NCBI RefSeq assembly: GCF_900130045.1
Contig: NZ_FQXT01000002.1
Span: 800,116 to 864,115, forward strand
Direction: 5' to 3'
Source: Leeuwenhoekiella palythoae
Lineage (GTDB): Bacteria > Bacteroidota > Bacteroidia > Flavobacteriales > Flavobacteriaceae
DNA: 64,000 nucleotides
Position numbers and translations under genes: made by a program. The notes under the pieces are model-generated. The model worked only from the letters and a program-made list of their open reading frames with translations, had not been told where the DNA came from and ran no database searches. Positions 51,747-61,402 of the stretch are shown one piece after another (the first letter of the stretch is position 1; each line of letters starts with the position of its first letter).

Positions 51747-53621
51747 ATGGAGAGTATTGATGTAATCATAATTGCGATATACCTGCTGCTCACCATTGGG
51801 ATTGGAGTTTACGTGGCTAAAAAAGCTTCAAAAGGACTCGATTCTTATTTTTTGGGCGGAAAAAGCATCAAATGGTATTATCTGGGCTTGAGTAACGGCT
51901 CAGGAATGTTTGATGTTTCGGGTACGGCTTGGATGGTGGGGATCCTGTTTTTGTATGGCGTGAAGAGCTTCATGTTTATGTGGATGTGGCCCATTTTTAA
52001 CCAAGTCTTTGTGATGATGTTCTTGGCGGTTTGGATTCGCAGATCTAATGTGATGACCGGTTCAGAATGGATTCTTTCTCGTTTTGGCGACGATAAAGCC
52101 GGCCGCGCTTCACACTTGATCGTGGCGATTTTTGCCGTGGTGGCTTCAGTAGGATTTATAGCCTATTTTTTTGAAGGTGCCGGTAAATTTATGACCGTGA
52201 TCTTACCTTGGGATGTAAGCCTCGTTGTTGGTGATCTCACGCTGCTGAATGCAGAACAAGTCTATGCGCTGATCTTGATCTTGCTCACAACGATTTATAC
52301 GATTAAAGGTGGAATGTTCTCTGTAGTTTCTACCGAAGTATTGCAGTTTGGGATAATGGTTCTGGCAGGAATACTTGTTGCAGGATACACTTTTTTCTCC
52401 TTTACCGATGCGGAAATCACAGCGCTGATTCCTGAAGAATGGACCAGAGTTACCTTCGGTAGTCAACTCACCGGATTTTGGTCGGGCGACTTTGAAGAAT
52501 TTAACCGACTTATTGATACACAGGGCTACAAGATGTTTGGCGCTTTTGTAGGTATGAGTTTATTTAAGGGCTTTTTTGCCAGTATCGCCGGGCCAACGCC
52601 TAGCTATGATATGCAGCGTATTTTATCAACGCGCACGGCAAAAGATGCGGCCTATATGAGCGGATTTACCAACCTCGTTTTATTTATTCCTAGGTATTTA
52701 ATGATCGCGGCAATCGTTGTGTTGGGCTTGGTTTACATCGCTCCTGAACTTGCAAATGCAGGAGGCGTAACCAGTAATGATCTTGAAGTTATTCTTCCCC
52801 AAGTGATCAATAATCACGTGCCTGTAGGAATTAAAGGCTTGTTGCTTGCCGGGTTGTTAGCTGCTTTTATGTCAACTTTTTCGGCTTTTGTAAACGCGGG
52901 TCCTGCCTACATCGTTAATGATATTTATAAGAAATATTTTAAACCTGAAGCGACTGATAAACACTATGTAAAAGCAAGTCACATCGCGTCTTTCGCTGTA
53001 GTAACTTTAGGAGTGATTATGGGCTTCTTTGCAGAATCGATCAACTCGATCACGTTGTGGATTACAAGTTCGCTGTATGGTGGCTACGTTGCGGCTAATT
53101 TCCTAAAATGGATTTGGTGGCGTTTTAACGGCTGGGGTTATTTCTGGGGAATGTTAAGCGGTCTGGTGATCGCTACGCTTCAGTTTATGATAGATCAAGG
53201 CGCATCAACCTATACCGAAGGAAGCTTCCTATTCTGGTATTCGCATATTCCGGCGATTTATCTATTCCCCATAATTCTAGGATTTTCACTTTTAGGTTCG
53301 TTCTTAGGTACTTATTTAACTCCACCTACGGCATTAAAGACCTTAAAAAGTTTCTACACTTCTGTACATCCTTGGGGTTGGTGGAAACCGGTGCGCGAGC
53401 AGTTAACCGAAGAAGAACAAGTGGGCAAGAATACAGATTTTGGCCTGGATATGTTCAACTGTATCGTGGGGATCGTTTGGCAATCCAGTATGATCTTACT
53501 GCCTATTTATCTGGTGGTGCGCGACTATGAGAAGACCGCGATAAGCATACTGGTTTTTGGAGTGACTACCCTTATTTTAAAATTTACTTGGCTGGATAAA
53601 GTCAAAAAACTGAACAATTAA
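51747..53621 (+). CDS. Sodium:solute symporter (SSS family)
   Basis: This 624-residue polytopic protein has about 14 hydrophobic helices. The SSS signature is seen in the early segment AKKASKGLDSYFLGGKSIKWYYLG and in GLLLAGLLAAFMSTFSAFVNAGPAYI, the sodium-binding TM8-like segment. It would import a mannose-containing mono- or oligosaccharide across the inner membrane, driven by sodium, as suits a marine organism. It starts one base after the GH92 stop and precedes the GH130 phosphorylase gene, which would act on the imported sugar. Substrate is inferred from the operon. Confidence 0.92.
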   Translation: MESIDVIIIAIYLLLTIGIGVYVAKKASKGLDSYFLGGKSIKWYYLGLSNGSGMFDVSGTAWMVGILFLYGVKSFMFMWMWPIFNQVFVMMFLAVWIRRSNVMTGSEWILSRFGDDKAGRASHLIVAIFAVVASVGFIAYFFEGAGKFMTVILPWDVSLVVGDLTLLNAEQVYALILILLTTIYTIKGGMFSVVSTEVLQFGIMVLAGILVAGYTFFSFTDAEITALIPEEWTRVTFGSQLTGFWSGDFEEFNRLIDTQGYKMFGAFVGMSLFKGFFASIAGPTPSYDMQRILSTRTAKDAAYMSGFTNLVLFIPRYLMIAAIVVLGLVYIAPELANAGGVTSNDLEVILPQVINNHVPVGIKGLLLAGLLAAFMSTFSAFVNAGPAYIVNDIYKKYFKPEATDKHYVKASHIASFAVVTLGVIMGFFAESINSITLWITSSLYGGYVAANFLKWIWWRFNGWGYFWGMLSGLVIATLQFMIDQGASTYTEGSFLFWYSHIPAIYLFPIILGFSLLGSFLGTYLTPPTALKTLKSFYTSVHPWGWWKPVREQLTEEEQVGKNTDFGLDMFNCIVGIVWQSSMILLPIYLVVRDYEKTAISILVFGVTTLILKFTWLDKVKKLNN

Positions 53622-53668
53622 AATCAATACAAAACACCCGAAACGGGTAAAAATATAGAATACAATAT

Positions 53669-54640
53669 ATGAGTACAACGCAAATTCCTTGGCAAGACAG
53701 ACCGGCAAACAGCACTGATGTAATGTGGCGTTATGATGCAAATCCTATTATAGACAGGTATGCGATCCCCAGTTCTAACAGTATTTTCAATTCGGCTGTT
53801 GTGCCTTTTGAAGATGGCTACGCCGGAGTTTTTAGATGCGATAACAAAGCGGTGCAAATGAATATTTTTGCCGGCTTCAGTAAAGATGGAATCAACTGGG
53901 ACATCAATCACGATCCTATCGAATTTGGTGCCGGAAATACTGAAATGATCGATTCTGATTATAAATACGACCCACGCGTTTGTTTTATTGAAGACCGCTA
54001 TTGGATCACGTGGTGCAACGGTTATCACGGGCCAACTATTGGTATTGGGTACACTTTTGACTTTAAAGAATTCTTTCAGTGCGAAAATGCCTTTCTTCCT
54101 TTTAATAGAAACGGTGTGTTGCTTCCGCAGAAAATAAATGGGAAATACGCAATGTTGAGCCGTCCTAGTGATAATGGGCATACGCCTTTTGGTGACATTT
54201 ATATCAGCTACAGTCCTGATATGAAATATTGGGGCGAGCACCGTTGTGTGATGAAAGTTGCGCCGTTTACAGATAGCGCTTGGCAGTGTACAAAAATTGG
54301 TGCAGGACCTGTGCCTATCTTAACCGATGAAGGTTGGTTACTGTTCTATCACGGCGTGATCAACACCTGCAACGGATTTAGATATTCGGTGGGAGCGGCG
54401 ATTTTAGATAAGGATAGCCCAGATAAAGTATTGTACCGCAGTCAGCCATATTTGCTGGCACCGGCTGCACCGTACGAGTTGGTAGGCGATGTGCCTAATG
54501 TGTTGTTTCCGTGTGCGACTTTACATTCAGTAGAAGAAGATAAGGTGGCCTTGTATTATGGAGCGGCAGATACCGTAACTTCGGTGGCTTTTGGAAAACT
54601 CAGCGAGATCATTGATTTCGTTAAAAATAACAGCCTGTAA
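53669..54640 (+). CDS. GH130-family beta-mannoside phosphorylase
   Basis: This 323-residue five-bladed beta-propeller protein lacks a signal peptide, so it is cytosolic. The family motifs are [18 protein letters not shown], the catalytic Asp in [16 protein letters not shown], and LSRPSD followed by [21 protein letters not shown]130 enzymes phosphorolyse beta-1,4-linked mannosides such as Man-beta-1,4-GlcNAc or Man-beta-1,4-glucose. In an N-glycan operon the former is the likely substrate, releasing mannose-1-phosphate and GlcNAc. A short weak hairpin (ACCCG/CGGGT, 53636-53648) precedes it. Confidence 0.92.
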   Translation: MSTTQIPWQDRPANSTDVMWRYDANPIIDRYAIPSSNSIFNSAVVPFEDGYAGVFRCDNKAVQMNIFAGFSKDGINWDINHDPIEFGAGNTEMIDSDYKYDPRVCFIEDRYWITWCNGYHGPTIGIGYTFDFKEFFQCENAFLPFNRNGVLLPQKINGKYAMLSRPSDNGHTPFGDIYISYSPDMKYWGEHRCVMKVAPFTDSAWQCTKIGAGPVPILTDEGWLLFYHGVINTCNGFRYSVGAAILDKDSPDKVLYRSQPYLLAPAAPYELVGDVPNVLFPCATLHSVEEDKVALYYGAADTVTSVAFGKLSEIIDFVKNNSL

Positions 54641-54641
54641 A

Positions 54642-55697
54642 ATGATTAAAACTGCCCTTTCTATATTCTTGCTTTTGATTAGCTACGGAAGTTTCGCCCA
54701 AGTGAAACCTCGTTCTTATGTTACGCATCATATTGATGCACCGTTAACAATTGACGGAAAAGCAGAGGAAGAAGTTTGGGAAGCAGCCCCATTTTCAGAA
54801 TCGTTTATAGACATCGAAGGTGTCAAGATCCCCAAATACGATACACGGGTAAAAATGTTGTGGGATGATGAAAATCTGTATTTCTATGCAGAGCTTAAAG
54901 AACCTCATATTTGGGCGACCTTAAAGCAGCGGGACACCGTGATTTTTTATAATAATGACTTTGAGATTTTTATAGACCCTGATGGTGATACGCACAACTA
55001 TTATGAGTTTGAGATGAATGCGCTCAATACGGTTTGGGATTTACTTTTAGTAAAACCTTACCGCGAGTCGGCTCCTGTGGTTGATAGTTGGGATATTCAA
55101 GGCTTGCAAACCGCGGTATCAATCAATGGTACTTTAAACGACCCCACAGATACAGATAAAAGCTGGAGCGTTGAGATCGCGATGCCTTGGGAAGTATTAA
55201 AAGAAGCGAGCGGTAGTAACGACGTACCGGCAGATAGTTTCTGGCGCATAAATTTCTCGAGGGTCAACTGGGATCACGATTTAGATGGAAGCACTTACAG
55301 CCGTAAAAAAGATGCTTCCGGGAAATTTCTACCGGAATATAACTGGGTGTGGTCGCCACAAGGCGTGATCAATATGCACGAACCGGAGCATTGGGGGTAT
55401 GTGTATTTTTCTACCAAGCCGGTTTCGGAAGAAGTTGCGTTTACGATTCCGCAAGATGAGCAGATCCGCTGGAAGTTGTATGAATTTTATCGTGCTCAAA
55501 AAGCGTATTTCTCTGAAAATAAAACGTGGGCTACTTCGCTTGATGCGCTAAAAGCAGAAACATTTCAGTTAGAGAATAAAACCATAACTCCGGTTTTAGA
55601 AAACCACACCTACGGTTGGTCAATTACTGTTGAAAGTCCGTTTTCAGATGCAGTTTACCGTATTCAGGAAGACGGCAAATATTCAAAACTTAATTAA
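54642..55697 (+). CDS. Secreted carbohydrate-binding family 9-like protein
   Basis: This 351-residue protein has a signal peptide (cleavage near SFAQ) and a CBM9/DOMON-like sandwich: HHIDAPLTIDGKAEEEVWEAA, VKMLWDDENLYFYAELKEP and FEIFIDPDGDTHNYYEFEMN, then WSVEIAMPWEVLKEA. Such proteins bind sugar ends in many Bacteroidota glycan loci. ATG 54642 starts one base after the GH130 stop; an in-frame start inside GH130 is unlikely. No catalytic residues are apparent. It may assist enzyme binding to glycans at the cell surface or in the periplasm. Confidence 0.88.
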   Translation: MIKTALSIFLLLISYGSFAQVKPRSYVTHHIDAPLTIDGKAEEEVWEAAPFSESFIDIEGVKIPKYDTRVKMLWDDENLYFYAELKEPHIWATLKQRDTVIFYNNDFEIFIDPDGDTHNYYEFEMNALNTVWDLLLVKPYRESAPVVDSWDIQGLQTAVSINGTLNDPTDTDKSWSVEIAMPWEVLKEASGSNDVPADSFWRINFSRVNWDHDLDGSTYSRKKDASGKFLPEYNWVWSPQGVINMHEPEHWGYVYFSTKPVSEEVAFTIPQDEQIRWKLYEFYRAQKAYFSENKTWATSLDALKAETFQLENKTITPVLENHTYGWSITVESPFSDAVYRIQEDGKYSKLN

Positions 55698-55705
55698 GGA
55701 AACCT

Positions 55706-56824
55706 ATGAAACTAAAACACCTCATTGTACTGCTGGTAGCGATAGTGGCTACTTCTTGTATTGATAATATGCATCCTGCGGGAAATAAAGATCAAGCTGA
55801 AAAAACGCAGGATTCTTCAGTTTCTGAAGATTTTAAATTCTGGACCTGGACGACTGCAGATCCCAAACGCAGCGATGATTCTTATGTAGAGGAATTTAAA
55901 AAATATGCCGAAAATGGTCTTGACGCCGTTTTGATCAACACCAATGCAGATGCTGAGTTATTGGCGCGTCTTACTCCTTTAGCAACCGCTGAAGGTCTCG
56001 AAGTTCATGCGTGGATGTTTACGATGAACCGCCCCGGAGACACTGTGGCGCTAAAACACCCGGAGTGGTATGCTGTGAGTAAAGAAGGAAAGTCAACATT
56101 TGACCATCGACCCTATGTAGATTATTACCAGTTTTTATGCCCTACTCGTGAGGGATCGCGTAATCACATTTTAGGCTTGATCGATAAGCTGACCAAGGTA
56201 GAAGGAGTGAGCAGTTTTCATCTAGATTACATTCGCTATCCAGATGTGTTCTTGCCAATAGGTCTGTTACCAAAATACGACTTGGTTCAAGATACAGAGT
56301 TGCCTGAATATGATTTCTGCTATTGCGATGCTTGTATTGCAAAGTTTGAAGAAGAACATCATAAAAATCCGTTAGAATCACATAATACTGCAATTGATAT
56401 GGAATGGAAGCAATTCCGTTTAAATCAGATCAAAGCCGTAGTTGATGATGCTTATGAAGTAGCCCATAAAAATGGAAAATTATTAACAGGAGCAGTGTTT
56501 CCTTATCCTGAAATGGCAGATCATATGGTGCGTCAACGTTGGGATAAATGGAATATTGATGTGGTTCTACCAATGATCTACCACAACTTTTATAACGAAG
56601 AAATCGACTGGATTGGCTTTGCTACCGGTCAGGGTGTAAAAGATCTTGAAGGAACGGGTACCGAATTGCATACCGGTATCTATGTGCCGGAAATGAGCGC
56701 GGAGGACTTAGCAAAAGCGATTCAGCTAGCAAAAGAAAATGGTGCAAAAGGCGCATCGTTCTTTGATGGTAATGCGCTTACGCCAGAGCTCCTTGCGGTG
56801 ATTAAAGAAGCAAACGAGATTTAA
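55706..56824 (+). CDS. GH10-like (GHL family) lipoprotein
   Basis: This 372-residue lipoprotein (lipobox TSC after the hydrophobic VALLVAIVA-like signal) has a TIM-barrel pattern found in putative glycoside hydrolase families GHL10 and related: AENGLDAVLINTNAD, GLEVHAWMFTMNRPGD, SSFHLDYIRYPD and VVLPMIYHNFYNEEIDWIG. The Asp in HLDYIRYP and acidic residues nearby are potential catalytic groups. The activity cannot be assigned. It sits between the CBM9-like gene and a GH92 gene, and its stop overlaps the GH92 ATG by one base, so it is coupled to the pathway. Confidence 0.78.
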   Translation: MKLKHLIVLLVAIVATSCIDNMHPAGNKDQAEKTQDSSVSEDFKFWTWTTADPKRSDDSYVEEFKKYAENGLDAVLINTNADAELLARLTPLATAEGLEVHAWMFTMNRPGDTVALKHPEWYAVSKEGKSTFDHRPYVDYYQFLCPTREGSRNHILGLIDKLTKVEGVSSFHLDYIRYPDVFLPIGLLPKYDLVQDTELPEYDFCYCDACIAKFEEEHHKNPLESHNTAIDMEWKQFRLNQIKAVVDDAYEVAHKNGKLLTGAVFPYPEMADHMVRQRWDKWNIDVVLPMIYHNFYNEEIDWIGFATGQGVKDLEGTGTELHTGIYVPEMSAEDLAKAIQLAKENGAKGASFFDGNALTPELLAVIKEANEI

Positions 56825-59040
56825 TGAAATACCTCCTTCTAAGTTTAAGTCTTTTTATTAGTGTGTATGGCTTTACACAGAAATCCCTAACTTCTAGTGT
56901 AAATCCGTTTATAGGTACAGATGGCCCCGGGAATACTTATCCCGGGGCGACTGCACCCTATGGGATGGTGCAACTGAGTCCGGATATTGGTACGCCGGGT
57001 TGGGACCGCATTGCAGGATATTTTTATCAAGACAGCATTATTAGCGGTTTTTCGCATACGCATTTAACAGGCACCGGAGCCGGAGATTTATATGATATCC
57101 TGGTGATGCCTGTCAATAGTAAATCATCAAAACGCATTGAAGCAAACGGGTATCGCCCGTTTTCTGCGTTTAATCACCAGCAGGAATCGGCTTCGGCAGG
57201 ATATTATCAGGTAGAATTGACCGATTATGAGATCAACGTCGAACTTACTGCAACGCCGCGTGTGGGAATTCAGCGGTATACGTTTCCAAAGGATAGCGCC
57301 TCGCAAGTGTATGTAGACCTGGGGTATGCGCTCAACTGGGATCGTGCTACTGACACCTATATTAAAGTTGTAAACAATACGACGCTAGAAGGCTATCGCA
57401 AATCAACCGGATGGGCTAAAGACGAGCGTATCTATTTTGTGATGCAGTTTTCTAAACCTTTTAAGAGCTATACCCTTTTTGAAGGAAAAAATAAAGTAGA
57501 TCAAGAAGCAACGGGAGTCAATACTAAAATCATACTCAATTACGCTACCGCGGAAGCGGAGCAGCTGGTGGTAAAAACGGCTTTATCCACGGCAAATATT
57601 AAAGGTGCTTATGCTTCCATGAACACCGAAGCTTCGCATTTTGAATTTGATGCCTACCGAAAACAAACCGAAGCAGTCTGGGAAGACCAGTTGAGTAAGA
57701 TTAAGATCACCACCGAAGATCAAGATCAGAAGGCACTCTTCTATACGATGATGTATCAATCTATGTTGGCGCCTACACTTTTAAGCGATCCTAAGGGCGC
57801 TTATAAAGGCGCAGATAATGAGGTGAATACTGCTCAAGGTTTTGACCGTTTTGATACCTTCAGCTTGTGGGATACTTTTCGCGCAGCACACCCCTTATAT
57901 ACGATCATTCAGCAAGAGCGTCTGCCGGACTTTGTACAGTCGCTGTTAGCACATTATAAAGAAACGGGTTTGCTTCCGGTTTGGTCGATGCAAGGCAACG
58001 AGACGAATATGATGTTGGGCTATCACGCCGTTCCTGTGGTTGTTGATGCCTATTTTAAAGGTTTTGATTTTGATGCGGAATTAGCTTACGAAGCCTGCAA
58101 AGCGAGTGCAACTGCCGCAGATCGCAGCATTCCTATTTATAGCAAATTGGGCTACGTCCCGGCAACGGAAGAAAACGAAGATTGGAGTGTTTCTAAAACT
58201 TTAGAATATGCCTATGACGATTGGTGTATCGCACAATTTGCAAAGGCTTTGGGTAAAAAAGAAGATTATAAATACTTCAGTAAACGTGCGGAAAACTGGA
58301 AAAAATTACACGATAACAAAACCAATTTCTTCCGACCTAAAACAGTTGAAAACAAATTTGTTGAGCCCTTTGTAGCTAAAGAATATACCCGTTTTTACAG
58401 CGAGAGTAATGCGTGGCAGTACTACTGGTTTGTGCCTCAGGACATTCAAGGCTTGATTAAAAAAACCGGTGGAAGCACTGCTTTTGAGCAAAAGCTTGAT
58501 TCAATGTTTAGCTTGTATCCCAAGCCTACCGATAAACTCCCAATCTTTAGTACCGGGATGATCGGGCAGTATAACCACGGTAACGAGCCTAGTCATCACG
58601 TGGCATATCTTTATAATTATGTAGGGAAGCCTTCAAAAGCGCAGGAACGCATTCGCGAAATTTTAAAAACGCAATATAAAAATGAACCTTACGGGCATTG
58701 TGGTAATGAAGATTGTGGGCAGATGTCGTCGTGGTATGTTTTTAGCGCATTGGGTTTTTATCCTGTAAATCCGGCGCAGGGCGCATATATTTTGGGTATT
58801 CCGCTGTTTGAAAGAGCTGAGATCAAGCTTCCTGGCAATAAGAAGTTTATCATTTCAGCACAAAACTTTTCTGATAAAAACACCTACGTAAAGAGGATTT
58901 TTCTCAACGGAAAACCTTTAAAACGTGGCTTTATCACGCATAGCGAAATAACCAATGGTGGCGAACTGCTTTTTGAAATGACCGCTGACGCTACTGACCA
59001 ACGTTTAGAAATACCAAAACCTGATCAGGTTTATAAGTAG
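56824..59040 (+). CDS. GH92 alpha-mannosidase, copy 2
   Basis: This 738-residue protein has an ordinary signal peptide (ends near GFTQ), unlike the lipoprotein copy 1. The family blocks are the same: VNPFIGTDGPGNTYPGATAP, FSLWDTFRAAHPL, GNETNMMLGYHAVPVV, NHGNEPSHHVAYLYN and GNEDCGQMSSWYVFSALG. It is likely periplasmic. Presence of two closely similar GH92 enzymes and one divergent copy suggests that several alpha-linkages are removed in sequence. It is coupled to the GH10-like gene by a one-base overlap and followed by GH20 after 24 bases. Confidence 0.94.
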   Translation: MKYLLLSLSLFISVYGFTQKSLTSSVNPFIGTDGPGNTYPGATAPYGMVQLSPDIGTPGWDRIAGYFYQDSIISGFSHTHLTGTGAGDLYDILVMPVNSKSSKRIEANGYRPFSAFNHQQESASAGYYQVELTDYEINVELTATPRVGIQRYTFPKDSASQVYVDLGYALNWDRATDTYIKVVNNTTLEGYRKSTGWAKDERIYFVMQFSKPFKSYTLFEGKNKVDQEATGVNTKIILNYATAEAEQLVVKTALSTANIKGAYASMNTEASHFEFDAYRKQTEAVWEDQLSKIKITTEDQDQKALFYTMMYQSMLAPTLLSDPKGAYKGADNEVNTAQGFDRFDTFSLWDTFRAAHPLYTIIQQERLPDFVQSLLAHYKETGLLPVWSMQGNETNMMLGYHAVPVVVDAYFKGFDFDAELAYEACKASATAADRSIPIYSKLGYVPATEENEDWSVSKTLEYAYDDWCIAQFAKALGKKEDYKYFSKRAENWKKLHDNKTNFFRPKTVENKFVEPFVAKEYTRFYSESNAWQYYWFVPQDIQGLIKKTGGSTAFEQKLDSMFSLYPKPTDKLPIFSTGMIGQYNHGNEPSHHVAYLYNYVGKPSKAQERIREILKTQYKNEPYGHCGNEDCGQMSSWYVFSALGFYPVNPAQGAYILGIPLFERAEIKLPGNKKFIISAQNFSDKNTYVKRIFLNGKPLKRGFITHSEITNGGELLFEMTADATDQRLEIPKPDQVYK

Positions 59041-59064
59041 AATAGAACACTAAATTTCTTTTTG

Positions 59065-61386
59065 ATGAAACTCATAAAAACGCTCTTTTTCTTTTTTAGT
59101 ATCGCTTTACTAGGCTGTGCCGAAAGTAAAAATCCATCGTTCACCGAAGCTGATCTGGTTTTGATTCCACAGCCTAAATCTTTGGAATTACATTCGGGCA
59201 GTTTTGAGATCACTAGAGAAACCCGCTTTGTAATTGCAAACGGTAGTTTAAAGGAATTGACGGGGATCATCAATGATTTACTCTCAAATTCTGCGGGCTT
59301 TAGCTTAGATGTTGTTTCAGAAGAAACTGCTAACAGCATTCAGCTAAGTATTAATTCTGAATTGGAAGAAGAAGCATATACACTAGAGGTGACTGCAGAA
59401 AAAGTACTTTTAGAAGCCAATTCAAAATTGGGTTTTGTCTATGGATTAGAAACCATCAGGCAATTGCTTCCGAAGGAGGTAGAAAGCAAAACGCAGGTTT
59501 CAGATTTAGCCTTGTATATTCCTAATGTTAGCATTAACGATGCACCACAATATTCCTATCGTGGAAGTCATTTAGATGTTTCTCGACATTTTTTTGGTAA
59601 AGAATACATCAAAAAGCATTTGGATCGTATGGCGTTTTTAAAACTGAATACGTTTCACTTTCACCTTGTAGACGATCAGGGGTGGCGCATTGAGATCAAA
59701 AAATATCCTAAGCTTACTGAAGTTGGTGCTTATCGCGTAGATCAAGAAGATAAACATTGGAATGCCCGTACTAAAAACGACCCTGAGGAAAAAGGAACTT
59801 ACGGTGGTTTTTACACGCAAGAAGATATTAAAGAGATTGTCGCTTACGCGCAAGCAAAAGGAATTCGCGTAATTCCTGAAATTGAAATGCCGGCGCACGT
59901 GATGAGTGCGATCGCGGCGTACCCGTGGTTATCGTGCACCGATGAGCCTATTGCGGTTCCGTCTGGTGGCGTTTGGCCTATTACAGACATTTACTGTCCC
60001 GGTAAAGAAACCACTTTTGAATTTTTAGAAGATGTGCTAACTGAAGTGATGGCGCTTTTTCCGGGAGAGTACATTCACGCCGGCGGTGATGAAGCCACGA
60101 GAACCAATTGGGAAACTTGCCCTTCTTGTCAAAAATTAATGCGAGAAGAAGGCCTTGCTGACACCGGTGAACTTCAAAGCTATTTTATGAAGCGAATCGA
60201 GAAATTTCTCAGTGAGCATAATCGAACCTTAATTGGTTGGGATGAGATCCTCGAAGGTGGTTTACCACAAAAAGCAACGGTGATGAGTTGGCGCGGTTTT
60301 CAAGGAGGCTGGGAAGCAACCAAGGCGGGCCACGATGTGATTATGACGCCGGTAAGCCATATGTATTTTGATTATTATCAAGGCAGTCCTGATCACGAAC
60401 CGGTAGCCTTTAATGCGTTTCTTCCGTTAGAGAAAGTATATGAGTTTAATCCGGTGGTAGATTCGATGAGCGTCGAACAAAAGAAACACGTTTTGGGAGG
60501 TCAGGCCAATTTATGGTCAGAATATATTTCTACTGAAGCACATTCAGAATATATGCTATTCCCAAGATTGACAGCTCTAGCAGAAGTGATCTGGAGTCCC
60601 AAAGAAAAGATTGACTGGGAAAATTATACACACCGTGTGCGTAAAATGATGCAGCGTTTTGATGTGATGGAGATCAATTATGCTAAGAGTGCCTTTGCCG
60701 TTCAGCAAGAATCTACCATTGATCTTGAAACCGGAGAGATCACCGTGGCTTTACATTCAGAATTCCCGGATACTGAAATTAGATATGTTTTGGGTGAAGC
60801 AGAGCTGACGCCAGAAGCAGCTCTTTATCAAACACCTTTAAAAATTGATAGTACGACACGTGTAAAAGCGGCAGTTTTTGAAAACGGAAAGCAAATGGGC
60901 GATACGATGAATAAGTTTTTTGACTTTCATCAAGCGGTTGCAAAGCCGGTAACCTATAAATTTGAATACAGCGCGAGTTACCCCTCAACGGGTGAGACGG
61001 CTTTGGTCGATGTGCTGCGCGGAAGCAAATATTTTAAAGACGGCCGCTGGCAGGGATGGATTAACAATTCTGCGGTGGTTACGATCGATCTCCAGGAATT
61101 GAAAGAGGTGCAGCAAGTGGTTGTAGGAACTTTAGAAGAGCAGGGAACCGGTATTTATTTTCCGGAGGAGCTGAAAGTTGAAGTTTCTCAGGATGGAACA
61201 AATTTTCAGCAAGTAGCTGAAACAACACGAGATTATCAGACGAATCCCGGTGCAAAAATTGAAAATTTCAAACTCGATTTTAAAAAGCAGCAGGCGCAGT
61301 ATCTTCGAGTGACTATAAAACCATTGAGCGAAACTCCAAAAGGAGGCGGCGCTTGGTTATTTGTTGATGAAATTTTAGTGAATTAA
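59065..61386 (+). CDS. GH20 beta-N-acetylhexosaminidase (lipoprotein)
   Basis: This 773-residue lipoprotein (lipobox LLGC) has an N-terminal GH20b domain, the GH20 TIM barrel with the Asp-Glu catalytic pair in YIHAGGDEATRTNWE and NTFHFHLVDDQGWRIEIKKYP, and TVMSWRGFQGG. A C-terminal chitobiase/HexA beta domain and a discoidin-like (F5/8 type C) region follow (about residues 620-773). It would remove terminal beta-GlcNAc from glycans by substrate-assisted catalysis. ATG 59065 is preferred over TTG 59062. The GlcNAc produced would feed NagB, encoded after the last GH92. Confidence 0.94.
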   Translation: MKLIKTLFFFFSIALLGCAESKNPSFTEADLVLIPQPKSLELHSGSFEITRETRFVIANGSLKELTGIINDLLSNSAGFSLDVVSEETANSIQLSINSELEEEAYTLEVTAEKVLLEANSKLGFVYGLETIRQLLPKEVESKTQVSDLALYIPNVSINDAPQYSYRGSHLDVSRHFFGKEYIKKHLDRMAFLKLNTFHFHLVDDQGWRIEIKKYPKLTEVGAYRVDQEDKHWNARTKNDPEEKGTYGGFYTQEDIKEIVAYAQAKGIRVIPEIEMPAHVMSAIAAYPWLSCTDEPIAVPSGGVWPITDIYCPGKETTFEFLEDVLTEVMALFPGEYIHAGGDEATRTNWETCPSCQKLMREEGLADTGELQSYFMKRIEKFLSEHNRTLIGWDEILEGGLPQKATVMSWRGFQGGWEATKAGHDVIMTPVSHMYFDYYQGSPDHEPVAFNAFLPLEKVYEFNPVVDSMSVEQKKHVLGGQANLWSEYISTEAHSEYMLFPRLTALAEVIWSPKEKIDWENYTHRVRKMMQRFDVMEINYAKSAFAVQQESTIDLETGEITVALHSEFPDTEIRYVLGEAELTPEAALYQTPLKIDSTTRVKAAVFENGKQMGDTMNKFFDFHQAVAKPVTYKFEYSASYPSTGETALVDVLRGSKYFKDGRWQGWINNSAVVTIDLQELKEVQQVVVGTLEEQGTGIYFPEELKVEVSQDGTNFQQVAETTRDYQTNPGAKIENFKLDFKKQQAQYLRVTIKPLSETPKGGGAWLFVDEILVN

Positions 61387-61402
61387 TAGAACATAGAATC
61401 CC

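Noticed and set aside
53624..54241. 205-residue minus-strand reading frame
   Set aside because: It lies opposite the GH130 gene, which has complete family motifs. The antisense frame has no recognisable domain.
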